Assembly: GCA_964406445.1 (NCBI GenBank)
Contig: CAYORU010000035.1
Location: 1 to 36,204 of the forward strand
Length of the DNA: 36,204 nucleotides
From: SG8-30 sp964406445
Lineage (GTDB): Bacteria > Pseudomonadota > Gammaproteobacteria > Steroidobacterales > Steroidobacteraceae
Direction: 5' to 3'
The position numbers were made by a program, and so were the translations under genes. Shown here piece after piece: positions 16,090-23,190 of this stretch (positions within the stretch are counted from its first letter, which is position 1; each line of letters opens with the position of its first letter). The notes under the pieces were generated by a model. It was not told the DNA's origin, did not search any database, and was given only the letters and a program-made list of their open reading frames with translations.

Positions 16090-16979
16090 CCGAGGGCCTG
16101 GCGAAGCTCGTCGAGGAAAAGGCGCAGCCTGAGCGGCATGCGGCGCGAAGCGTACACCGCGTGGATCGGCACCGAAGGTCCGCGCCAGCCAGGCAGCGCA
16201 TCGACCAGCCGGCCGTCGTCGAGTTCCCGGCGCGCGATGGGCAGCGGCACCAGCGCGACGCCGGCGCCCGCCGCCGCCAGCTGGATCAGCGCGGTCATGT
16301 CGTTCACCCGCAGGTTGCCGCGCGGCGCGATGGTCGCCCGCTGGGCCCCGTGCCGGAGGAGCCACTCCTGGTCGGCCCGCCGCGCCGGCATCACGAGCGC
16401 GTTGACCTGCGTGAGGTCGCGGGGGTGGCGCAACGCGGGGAGGGCGGCCAGGTAGCCGGGGCTCGCGCACAGCGCCGTCGGCATCTGCGCCAGCGGCCGC
16501 GCGGTGAGGCCCTCGGGCACGTCCTCGCCGGCGCGAAGCGCGAGATCGAAACCCTCCCCGACGAGGTTCACGACGCGGCCGGTCAGGTCGAAATCGAGGC
16601 GGATGTCCGGGTGGCGCGCCGCGAATGCGGCGATCGGCCCGGCGAGCCAGGCTTGCGCGAAGTCCGCAGGCATGGTGACGCGCAGTCGCCCGCGCGGGCG
16701 GCGCGTCTCCTCGCCGAGGCAGTCCAGCGCGTCGGCCAGCGCCCGCAGCGGCTCGTCCGCGCGCGCGAGCAGCAGCGCGCCGGCGTCGGTCGGCTCGACG
16801 CGGCGGGTGGTCCGGCGCAGCAGCTGCGCCCCGAGCCGGCGCTCCAGCGCGGCGATGCGCCGGCTGAGGGTGGCCACCGGGATGGACAGTTCCGCCGCCG
16901 TTCTCGAGAAGCTCCTGAGGCGGGCTACCGCCGCGAACAGCTGCAGGTCCTCGAGCGGCAGCGGGGTCGGATCGGTCAC
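16086..16979 (-). CDS. LysR-family transcriptional regulator
   Basis: 297 residues. The GTG at 16979 is the only reasonable start because an in-frame TAA lies two codons upstream; no Shine-Dalgarno is evident, so the message may be nearly leaderless. The winged HTH is at residues about 10-70 (LQLFAAVARLRSFSRTAAELSIPVATLSRRIAALERRLGAQLLRRTTRRVEPTD in parts), followed by a LysR substrate-binding domain (GRLRVTMPADFAQAWL, ALRAGEDVPEGL, GAGVALVPLPIARREL). This is the CrgA-like subgroup by its GRLRV and ALRxG motifs. It is divergent from the pirin and quinone-reductase genes, the usual target arrangement for a LysR regulator; the intergenic region has a LysR-box-like dyad. The 3' end overlaps yheS by 4 bases. 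Confidence 0.92.
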   Translation of the reverse strand: MTDPTPLPLEDLQLFAAVARLRSFSRTAAELSIPVATLSRRIAALERRLGAQLLRRTTRRVEPTDAGALLLARADEPLRALADALDCLGEETRRPRGRLRVTMPADFAQAWLAGPIAAFAARHPDIRLDFDLTGRVVNLVGEGFDLALRAGEDVPEGLTARPLAQMPTALCASPGYLAALPALRHPRDLTQVNALVMPARRADQEWLLRHGAQRATIAPRGNLRVNDMTALIQLAAAGAGVALVPLPIARRELDDGRLVDALPGWRGPSVPIHAVYASRRMPLRLRLFLDELRQALG

Positions 16980-16996
16980 GGCTTATTATTGCAAAA

Positions 16997-17015
16997 ATGA
17001 AATAAAGAATTCCAT
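16997..17015. promoter_or_regulatory. LysR-box-like dyad in the lysR-pirin intergenic region
   Basis: ATGAAAT-N5-ATTCCAT is an interrupted dyad matching in 6 of 7 arm positions, in a strikingly AT-rich block (about 16981-17030) of otherwise GC-rich DNA between the divergent LysR gene and the pirin gene. Two ATTGCAA repeats (from 16989 and 17014) flank it. Size and position fit a LysR-type regulator binding site and the divergent promoters. Confidence 0.45.
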
Positions 17016-17082
17016 TGCAAGCTATTTATCCATCCAGTCAGGGCGGCCAGACTGGCTCCCATCGAACTGCCGGGAGAGCCGC

Positions 17083-17781
17083 ATGATCGTCCTTAGACCC
17101 GCCGCCGAGCGCGGCCACGCCGAGCACGGCTGGCTCGACTCCTTCCACAGCTTCTCCTTCGCCAGCTACTACGACCCGGAGCACATGGGCTTCGGTCCGC
17201 TGCGCGTGATCAACGAAGACCGCGTGGCGCCGGGCCAGGGCTTCGGCACGCACGGCCACCGCGACATGGAGATCCTGAGCTACGTCCTCGACGGGCAGCT
17301 CGAGCACAAGGACAGCCTTGGCAACGGCTCGGTGATGAGGCCGGGCGACGTGCAGCGAATGAGCGCCGGCACGGGCGTCCTGCACTCCGAGTTCAATCCC
17401 TCGCGACGCGAGCCGGTGCACTTCCTGCAGATCTGGATCGAGCCGAGCCAGCGGGGCATCGCGCCCTCCTACGAGCAGGTTCACTTCGACGTAGCGGCGA
17501 GACGCGGACGGCTCGCGCTGATCGCCTCGCCCGACGGCGCGGCCGGCTCGGTGCGGATCCACCAGGACGCGCGCGTCTACGCCGGGCTTTTCGACGGCGC
17601 GGAGGAGGCGACGCTGCCGGTCCTGCCGGCCCGGCGCGCCTACGTGCACGTCGCGCGCGGCGCCGCCGAAGTCAACGGGCGGTCGCTCGCCGCCGGCGAT
17701 GCGCTGCGCCTCGAAGGCGAGGCGTCCGTGCGCATCGGCCGGGCGCGCGGCGCCGAAGTACTGGCTTTCGACCTTCCCTGA
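17083..17781 (+). CDS. Pirin-family bicupin protein
   Basis: 232 residues, ATG 17083 preceded by GGGAGAG. The N-terminal cupin carries the pirin metal ligands: His57 and His59 in GTHGHRDMEI, His101 and Glu103 in VLHSEFN. The signature FGPLRVINEDRVAPGQGF and DVQRMSAGTGVLHSE are characteristic. Length equals the YhaK/YhhW proteins of E. coli. Bacterial pirins bind iron or another metal and some have quercetin dioxygenase activity; physiological substrates are mostly unknown, with links to redox and electrophile stress. It starts a two-gene unit with the flavodoxin-like gene 27 bases downstream, divergent from a LysR regulator. Confidence 0.93.
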   Translation: MIVLRPAAERGHAEHGWLDSFHSFSFASYYDPEHMGFGPLRVINEDRVAPGQGFGTHGHRDMEILSYVLDGQLEHKDSLGNGSVMRPGDVQRMSAGTGVLHSEFNPSRREPVHFLQIWIEPSQRGIAPSYEQVHFDVAARRGRLALIASPDGAAGSVRIHQDARVYAGLFDGAEEATLPVLPARRAYVHVARGAAEVNGRSLAAGDALRLEGEASVRIGRARGAEVLAFDLP

Positions 17782-17808
17782 CCCCTTCGTCCCGCCAGGA
17801 GTCCTCCC

Positions 17809-18414
17809 ATGACGCGAATCGTCACCCTCTTCCACAGCGGCTACGGCCACACGCGGCGCCAGGCCGAGGCATTCCACGCCGGCGCGGCCTCGGTGCCGGG
17901 CACGAGCGCGACGCTGGTGGCCATCGACGCCGACGGCAGCCTGCCCGAGGGGGGCTGGGAGGCGCTCGCGGCCGCCGACGGCATCGCCTTCGGCAGCCCG
18001 ACCTACATGGGCGGGCCCTCCTGGCAGTTCAAGCGATTCGCGGACGCGAGCTCCAAGGCCTGGGCCGCTCAGGCGTGGAAGGACAAGGTCGCGGCCGGCT
18101 TCACCAATTCGGCGAGCATCAACGGCGACAAGCATTCCACCTTGCACTACATGGTCACGCTCGCCATGCAGCACGGCATGCTGTGGGTCGGCACGGGGCT
18201 GATGCCGGCGAACACCAAGGCAGCGAACCGCAACGACGTCAACTGGCTCGGATCCTCGACGGGGGCGATGGCGCAGTCGCCGGCGGATGCCGGCGTCGAG
18301 GACGGTCCGCTGCCGGGCGACCTGGACACCGCGAGGCAGGCCGGCGCGCGCTTCGCCACCGCGGCGAAACGCTGGGCTGCCGTGCGCCCGGAGGCGCTGC
18401 GCGAAGCCTCGTGA
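17809..18414 (+). CDS. Flavodoxin-fold NAD(P)H:quinone oxidoreductase-like protein (WrbA-related)
   Basis: 201 residues, ATG 17809 with AGGAG upstream. An FMN-binding flavodoxin fold is visible: phosphate-loop-like FHSGYGHTRRQAEAF at residues 8-22, GIAFGSPTYMGGPSWQFKRF at about 59-78, and KVAAGFTNSASINGDKHSTL near the flavin ring. This is the WrbA/NAD(P)H:quinone reductase superfamily, which performs two-electron quinone reduction and so protects against semiquinone redox cycling. Co-transcription with pirin under a LysR regulator suggests a quinone or electrophile response. Its TGA abuts the stop codon of the convergent DUF1295 gene with no intervening base. Confidence 0.88.
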   Translation: MTRIVTLFHSGYGHTRRQAEAFHAGAASVPGTSATLVAIDADGSLPEGGWEALAAADGIAFGSPTYMGGPSWQFKRFADASSKAWAAQAWKDKVAAGFTNSASINGDKHSTLHYMVTLAMQHGMLWVGTGLMPANTKAANRNDVNWLGSSTGAMAQSPADAGVEDGPLPGDLDTARQAGARFATAAKRWAAVRPEALREAS

Positions 18415-19209
18415 TCAGCCGCGGCGCGGCGGCATCGGGAAGAACGCGCTGGTGCGCCGCACGTAGTCGGCGTACTGCGGTTTCGTCTCCGACAGAGACT
18501 TCTCGAGCAGCGTGACGCCGGACACGCGCAGCAGGAAGAAAGTCATGACCGCCGGGCCGACGGCCGTCCAGGCCGTCCCCGGCGCGTCGCAGGCGATGAT
18601 CCACAGGCCCCACCACAGGCAGGCGTTGCCGAAGTAGTTGGGGTGGCGGGTGTAGCGCCACAGCCCGGTGTCCAGCACCTTGCCGCGGTTCGCCGGGTCG
18701 GACTTGAAGCGCCGGAGCTGCCAGTCGCCGACGGCCTCGAACAGGAAGCCGACGGCCCACACCGCGGCGCCCACCCAGGCGAGCGGCCCGAGTCGCGAAG
18801 GCTCCGCCGGGAGCTGCGCCAGTTGCACCGGCAGCGAAACGATCACGATGAGGAGCCCCTGCAGCCCGAACACCATGAACAGGCTGTGGAGCGCGTAGCT
18901 TCCGCCGCCGGCCTCGTGCCGCTTGCGCCACGCCGCGTAGCGCGCATCCTCGCCGTGGCCGAGGTTGCGCACCGCGAGGTAGAGGCCGAGGCGCAGGCCC
19001 CAGGCCGCGGTCAGCGCGGTGAGCAGCCACTGCCGCGGCGCGTAGCCATCGACCAGCAGCAGCGTCGCCACGGCGACGATCGCGAAGCCGGGGCCCCAGA
19101 AGATGTCCACGATGCTCGCGTTCCTGAGCGGCAGGCTGACGATCCAGAGCAGGAACATGCATCCGAGCACGATGGCGAGGTTGGTCGCGATCAGGGTGTA
19201 GGCGTTCAT
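18415..19209 (-). CDS. DUF1295-family integral membrane protein (steroid 5-alpha-reductase-like fold)
   Basis: 264 residues, ATG 19209 with GGAG 5 bases upstream. Six or seven hydrophobic segments are visible (residues about 5-25, 35-52, 60-80, 110-132, 145-165, 195-235). The C-terminal half carries the family signature GLWRYTRHPNYFGNACLWWGLW and SETKPQYADYVRRTSAFFP, shared by DUF1295 and the isoprenylcysteine methyltransferase/steroid reductase superfamily, where the RHPNYFG region contacts a nucleotide cofactor. Specific reaction unknown. It follows smpB by 58 bases on the same strand, so it may be read through from smpB. Confidence 0.9.
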   Translation of the reverse strand: MNAYTLIATNLAIVLGCMFLLWIVSLPLRNASIVDIFWGPGFAIVAVATLLLVDGYAPRQWLLTALTAAWGLRLGLYLAVRNLGHGEDARYAAWRKRHEAGGGSYALHSLFMVFGLQGLLIVIVSLPVQLAQLPAEPSRLGPLAWVGAAVWAVGFLFEAVGDWQLRRFKSDPANRGKVLDTGLWRYTRHPNYFGNACLWWGLWIIACDAPGTAWTAVGPAVMTFFLLRVSGVTLLEKSLSETKPQYADYVRRTSAFFPMPPRRG

Positions 19210-19267
19210 CGGGACTCCAGGCTCCTAGCGGGAGGTTTCGCCGGCGCGGCCGGGGCGGATGCGGGCT

Positions 19268-19738
19268 TCAGCCGCGGCGCTTCATGACGCGCGACCGTTC
19301 GCGCTGCCAGTCGCGGTCGCGCTCGTCGGCGCGCTTGTCGTGCTGCTTCTTGCCGCGCGCGAGGCCGATCTCGACCTTGGCGCGGCCTTTCTTCCAGTAG
19401 ACCGACAGCGGCACCAGCGCATAGCCCTTGCGCTCCACGGCCCCGAGCAGCGTGTCGATCTGGCGCCGGTGCAGCAGCAGCTTGCGCGAGCGCGTCGGGT
19501 CGGCGATGACGTGCGTCGAGGTCGTCGGCAGGGGCGAGAGGTGGGCGCCGAACAACCAGGCCTCGCCGTCCTTCATCAGGACGTAGCCTTCCTTGAGCTG
19601 CAGTCGGCCCGCGCGCAGGGCCTTGACCTCCCAGCCCAGGAGCGCGAGGCCCGCCTCGTAGCGCTCCTCGATGAAGTAGTCGTGGCGCGCCTTGCGGTTG
19701 ACGGCGACGGCGACGCCCGGCGCGGGTTTCTCGGACAT
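19268..19738 (-). CDS. smpB: SsrA-binding protein SmpB
   Basis: 156 residues. The start MSEKPAPG at 19738 has GAGAGG about 9 bases upstream; a longer ORF to 19804 has no family support. The OB-fold core is clear: NRKARHDYFIEERYEAGLALLGWEVKALRAGRLQLKEGYV and GYALVPLSVYWKKGRAKVEIGLARGKKQHDKR, with the basic C-terminal tail ERDRDWQRERSRVMKRRG that enters the ribosomal mRNA channel. It binds the tRNA-like domain of tmRNA and is required for trans-translation. The ssrA gene is 5.2 kb to the left. Divergent from ratA-rnfH, the standard gammaproteobacterial arrangement. A -10-like TAGAAT lies at 19767-19762. Confidence 0.97.
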   Translation of the reverse strand: MSEKPAPGVAVAVNRKARHDYFIEERYEAGLALLGWEVKALRAGRLQLKEGYVLMKDGEAWLFGAHLSPLPTTSTHVIADPTRSRKLLLHRRQIDTLLGAVERKGYALVPLSVYWKKGRAKVEIGLARGKKQHDKRADERDRDWQRERSRVMKRRG

Positions 19739-19845
19739 TCGGCAGACCTCTCGAGGCCCGCATTCTACAGGGCCGCGCGCAACCCACCGGTTGGGTTGTC
19801 GCACCCGCGGCCATCCCGGACAATCCCGGGCCGGAGGTGCGACGG

Positions 19846-20280
19846 ATGCGGGAAGTCAGGCGCAGCGCGCTCGTGCCGTACTCGGCCGGGCAGATGTTCG
19901 CGCTGGTCGCGGACGTCGAGCGCTATCCCGAGTTCCTGCCCTGGTGCACCGCGGCGCGCGTGCTCGAGCGCGAGGGCGACTCGGTGCTCGCTTCGCTCTC
20001 GCTGTCGCGCGGGCGCGCCGAGGCCAGCTTCACCACGCGCAACACGCAGGTGCCCGGCCGGTCGCTCGAGATGCGCCTCGTGGACGGGCCGTTCTCGCGG
20101 CTCGAGGGCCGCTGGGACTTCTCCGACATCGGCCAGGCCGGCAGTCGCGTGGAACTCGGGCTGCGGTTCGAGGTGTCCGCGACGCTGGCCGGGATCCTGC
20201 TGGGCCCCGCCTTCGAGGGCGCCTGCAACCAGCTCGTCGACGCCTTCGGGCGCCGCGCCCGCCAGGTCTATGGCCCCTGA
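19846..20280 (+). CDS. ratA: RatA, START/COQ10-like protein
   Basis: 144 residues from ATG 19846, preceded by GGAGG 8 bases upstream; a GTG at 19837 overlaps that ribosome-binding site and is rejected. The protein has the polyketide-cyclase/START fold (VPYSAGQMFALVADVERYPEFLPWC, FEVSATLAGILLGPAFEGACNQLVDAFGRRA). RatA homologues were described in E. coli as inhibitors of 70S ribosome association (RatAB toxin-antitoxin proposal), and as COQ10-like ubiquinone-binding proteins; which role applies here is not readable. Divergent from smpB and overlapping rnfH by 11 bases. Confidence 0.93.
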   Translation: MREVRRSALVPYSAGQMFALVADVERYPEFLPWCTAARVLEREGDSVLASLSLSRGRAEASFTTRNTQVPGRSLEMRLVDGPFSRLEGRWDFSDIGQAGSRVELGLRFEVSATLAGILLGPAFEGACNQLVDAFGRRARQVYGP

Positions 20281-20584
20281 GCAACTGCGGGTGACCGTGG
20301 TCGTCGCCGGCGAGGGCCGGATCACCGTCCGTCGCGTCGTGGTGGAGGGTGGCGCGACCGTCGCGGCCGCCGTGCGGTCCTCGGCCGCGCTCGAAGAGCA
20401 CCCGGCTCTCGACCCGGCGCGGCTCGGCTACGCGATCCATGGCCGTGCGGTGGAACCCGGACAGCCTGTCGAGGACGGCGACCGGGTGGAGGTGCTGCGG
20501 CCGCTGCTGCAGGATCCGCGCGAGCGGCGCCGAGCGCTGGCGAAGGCGGGACGCAGTCTCGGCCGGTCAGCCCGGGACCGCTGA
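20270..20584 (+). CDS. rnfH: RnfH-family protein (RatB, UPF0125)
   Basis: 104 residues from ATG 20270, overlapping the end of ratA by 11 bases, so likely translationally coupled. It has a ubiquitin-like beta-grasp fold: VTVVVAGEGRITVRRVVVEGGATVAAAVRSS and IHGRAVEPGQPVEDGDRVEVLRPLLQDPRERRR, the last being the family's signature end. RatB was proposed as the antitoxin-like partner of RatA in E. coli; the RnfH name comes from rnf operons elsewhere. Biochemical role unknown. The 3' end overlaps the convergent bamE gene by 18 bases. Confidence 0.92.
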   Translation: MAPEQLRVTVVVAGEGRITVRRVVVEGGATVAAAVRSSAALEEHPALDPARLGYAIHGRAVEPGQPVEDGDRVEVLRPLLQDPRERRRALAKAGRSLGRSARDR

Positions 20585-20971
20585 ATCCTCTCCGTCCGCG
20601 CCGGGGGCGGGGAGGGTCTTCGGGGCCGGACGGTCGCCGGGCAGCGCGCCCGAGGCGGGGCGATCGATCCGCGCCACCTCGTCACCTTCGAACCACACCG
20701 TGACCTGCGTCTTGGAGACGCGGCCGCTGGTGCCGCGACGCTGCCAGTACACGTAATCCCAGCGGCTCTGGTCGAAGGGATCGGCGATCATCGGCGTGCC
20801 GAGCACGAAGCGGACCTGGCTGCGCGTCATGCCGACCTGGACCTGCTCGATCTGGCTGGAGTCCAGGATGTTGCCCTGCTGCGTGTCGAGCCGGTAGACG
20901 CAGCCGGACAGCAAGGCGGCGGCGGTTGCACCGAGCAGCGCCGCGCGGCCAGCGGAAAACGAAGGTCGCAT
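20567..20971 (-). CDS. bamE: Outer-membrane assembly lipoprotein BamE (SmpA)
   Basis: 134 residues from ATG 20971 (MRPSFSAGRAALL). Lipoprotein signal with lipobox LLSGC, lipidated Cys24 followed by Val. The mature domain has the BamE pattern YRLDTQQGNILDSSQIEQVQVGMTRSQVRFVLGTPMIADPF, then RWDYVYWQRRG and VTVWFEGDEVARID. BamE is a small accessory lipoprotein of the BAM complex that inserts beta-barrel proteins in the outer membrane. The Pro/Ala/Gly-rich tail after residue 105 is a lineage extension. Divergent from fur across 72 bases containing a Fur-box-like sequence; convergent with rnfH, overlapping 18 bases. Confidence 0.96.
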   Translation of the reverse strand: MRPSFSAGRAALLGATAAALLSGCVYRLDTQQGNILDSSQIEQVQVGMTRSQVRFVLGTPMIADPFDQSRWDYVYWQRRGTSGRVSKTQVTVWFEGDEVARIDRPASGALPGDRPAPKTLPAPGADGEDSAVPG

Positions 20972-20988
20972 GGTCAGGGGTCCTGGGC

Positions 20989-21007
20989 GATAATCACAGA
21001 CATCATA
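20989..21007. promoter_or_regulatory. Candidate Fur box between bamE and fur
   Basis: The 19 bases from GATAAT to ATCATA match the Fur consensus GATAATGATAATCATTATC at 13 of 19 positions. The block contains GATAAT, -10-like toward fur, and TATGAT on the other strand (21007-21002), -10-like toward bamE. Autoregulation of fur is common in proteobacteria. Confidence 0.4.
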
Positions 21008-21043
21008 GCGGATCGCGGCCGGCGCGCCGAACGGACGTGCGAC

Positions 21044-21487
21044 ATGGACAGCGATGAACTGCGCAAGGCAGGGCTCAAGGTCACGCTGCCGCGCGTCAAG
21101 ATCCTCGAGATCCTCGCCGGCAGCGGCGGCCGTCACCTGTCGGCAGAGGACATCTACAAGATCCTGATCGAGCAGGGCGAGGAGATCGGGCTGGCCACGG
21201 TCTACCGGGTGCTCACCCAGTTCGAGCAGGCGAGCCTCGTGCAGCGGCATCACTTCGAGGGCGGCACCTCGGTGTTCGAGCTCAACCAGGGCGAGCACCA
21301 TGACCACATCGTCTGCATGGATTGCGGCAAGGTCGAGGAATTCATGGACTGCGGCATCGAGGCGCGCCAGCTCGACGTCGCCAAGCGGCTCGGCTTCGAG
21401 ATCGCCGAGCACAACCTGATCCTGTACGGGCGCTGCCGCCGCAAGGACTGCCCGAACCGGCGGCCCCGGGGCTCGGCCGCTTCCTGA
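21044..21487 (+). CDS. fur: Ferric uptake regulator Fur
   Basis: 147 residues from ATG 21044. N-terminal winged helix (LKVTLPRVKILEILAGSGGRHLSAEDIYKILIEQGEEIGLATVYRVLTQFEQASLV in parts) with the TVYRVL recognition helix, then the metal-binding dimerisation domain with GEHHDHIVCMDCGKVEEF (His85, His86, Asp87, His88, Cys91, Cys94) and a second cysteine pair Cys131/Cys136, completing a structural zinc site. It represses iron-acquisition genes when loaded with Fe2+. Divergent from bamE. The 3' end is only 9 bases from the convergent recN stop. Confidence 0.97.
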   Translation: MDSDELRKAGLKVTLPRVKILEILAGSGGRHLSAEDIYKILIEQGEEIGLATVYRVLTQFEQASLVQRHHFEGGTSVFELNQGEHHDHIVCMDCGKVEEFMDCGIEARQLDVAKRLGFEIAEHNLILYGRCRRKDCPNRRPRGSAAS

Positions 21488-21496
21488 GACCGTCGC

Positions 21497-23182
21497 TCAG
21501 CCGGCCCGCGCGCTCCGCGCGGCCTTCAGCATCTCCCGCGCGTGTTCGCGGGCCTTGCGCGTCAGCTCGACGCCGCCGAGCATCCGTGCCAGCTCCTCCA
21601 CCCGTTCGTCGGCGCCGAGCTCGGCGACCGTCATGCGGCTCGCGCGGCCGTCGGTGAGCTTGCTCACGCGCAGCTGGTGATCCGCCTGGCTCGCCACCTG
21701 GGCGAGGTGGGTGACGCAGAGCACCTGGCCGCGCGCGCCGAGCGTGGCGAGCTGCCGCCCGACCATTTCCGCCACGGCGCCGCCGACGCCGGCGTCGACC
21801 TCGTCGAAGATCATGCAGTTGCGGTCCGCACCCTGCGCGGCGGCGACCTGGACGGCGAGGCTGATCCGCGACAGCTCGCCGCCCGAGGCGACCCGGCCGA
21901 TCGGCCGCGGCGGCTGGCCGGGGTTGGCCGCCACCAGGAAGTCGACCTGGTCGTCCCCCTCGGCGGACGGCGCGGCCGGCGCGTCGGCCGAGACCTCGAT
22001 CTCGAGCCTGCCGCCGGGCATGCCGAGCACGGCCATGAGCCCGGTCACTTCGCCGCCGAGCTTCGCCGCGGCGGCGCGCCGCGCGGCGCCGAGTCTGGCC
22101 GCCGCGCGATCGTAGGCGGCGCGACGCTCGGCGAGCTGCCGCTCGATGCCGGCGAGGGTCACCTCGCAGTGCTCGAGCCGGCCGAGCTCGGCGCTGAGCG
22201 AGGCGAGCTGGCCCGCGAGCTCCACAGTCGCCACGCGGTGCTTGCGCGCGAGGTCCTCGATCGCGGCGAGCCGCCGTTCCACCCAGTCCTGCCGGCCCGG
22301 GTCGACGTCGAGCGCATCGAGGTAGGCGCCGAGTTCGGCGCCCGCCTCCTTGAGGCCGATGGCGGCATCCTCCAGCAGCCGCGCGGGCGGCGCGAGCCTC
22401 GGGTCGAGCGCCGCAGCCTGGCGCAGCTGCGACGCGGCGCGGCTCGCGAGCGCGTGCGCGTCGCCGCCGTCGCCCTCGTAGGCGAGCGCGAGCGCGAGTC
22501 GCGCCGCCTCGGCGAGCCGGCCGCGATTGGCGAGGCGCGACTGCTCCTCGGCGAGCGCCTCCGCCTCGCCGTCGCCGAGGGCCAGCGCCTCGAGCTCGCC
22601 GACCTGGTAACGCAGCAGCTCCAGCCGCGAGCCGCGTTCCGCGGCCGCGTCGGCCAGCGACTGGCGCTCGGCGTCGAGCGCCCGCCAGGCTGCCGCCTGC
22701 TCCCGCACGGGTCCGAGCAGCGCGGCGTGGCCGCCGAAGTCGTCCAGCAGGCGCCGCTGCGCGTCGCGGCGCGTCAGCAGGAGGAACTCCTGCTGGCCGT
22801 GGATCTCGACCAACGCCTCGCCCAGCTCGCGCACCGACTGCGCTGGCAGGGTCTGGCCGTTCACGTAGCAGCGCGAGCGGCCGTCGGCGCCGACCACGCG
22901 GCGCAGCACCAGCTCGTCCTGCGGGTCGAGCGACTGTGCCTCGAGCCAGCGGCGGGCGGCCGCGTTGCCGGTGATGTCGAAGGTGGCCGCGATCTCGGCG
23001 CGCGCCGCGCCGTGGCGAACGACGTCGGCCGCGGCCCGGCCGCCGACGGCCAGCATCACGGCGTCGACGAGCATCGACTTGCCGGCGCCGGTCTCGCCGG
23101 TGAGCGCCGTCAGCCCGGCCGACAGCTCGATCTCCACCGAGTCGATGATGGCGAAGTCCCGGACCTGCAGGTGGACGAGCAT
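21497..23182 (-). CDS. recN: DNA repair ATPase RecN
   Basis: 561 residues from ATG 23182 (MLVHLQVRDFAIIDSVEIELSAG). SMC-like: Walker A GETGAGKS at about residues 30-37, a long central coiled coil (about 160-370), and the C-terminal half-domain with signature GGELSRISLAVQ and Walker B MIFDEVDAGVGGAVAE, then CVTHLAQVA. RecN acts early in double-strand break repair by holding DNA ends or sister chromosomes together. It begins 8 bases after the nadK stop, with its GAGG ribosome-binding site overlapping that stop codon, so the two genes are an operon. I saw no LexA-box in front of nadK, although recN is SOS-controlled in many bacteria. Confidence 0.97.
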   Translation of the reverse strand: MLVHLQVRDFAIIDSVEIELSAGLTALTGETGAGKSMLVDAVMLAVGGRAAADVVRHGAARAEIAATFDITGNAAARRWLEAQSLDPQDELVLRRVVGADGRSRCYVNGQTLPAQSVRELGEALVEIHGQQEFLLLTRRDAQRRLLDDFGGHAALLGPVREQAAAWRALDAERQSLADAAAERGSRLELLRYQVGELEALALGDGEAEALAEEQSRLANRGRLAEAARLALALAYEGDGGDAHALASRAASQLRQAAALDPRLAPPARLLEDAAIGLKEAGAELGAYLDALDVDPGRQDWVERRLAAIEDLARKHRVATVELAGQLASLSAELGRLEHCEVTLAGIERQLAERRAAYDRAAARLGAARRAAAAKLGGEVTGLMAVLGMPGGRLEIEVSADAPAAPSAEGDDQVDFLVAANPGQPPRPIGRVASGGELSRISLAVQVAAAQGADRNCMIFDEVDAGVGGAVAEMVGRQLATLGARGQVLCVTHLAQVASQADHQLRVSKLTDGRASRMTVAELGADERVEELARMLGGVELTRKAREHAREMLKAARSARAG

Positions 23183-23190
23183 CGCGGACC

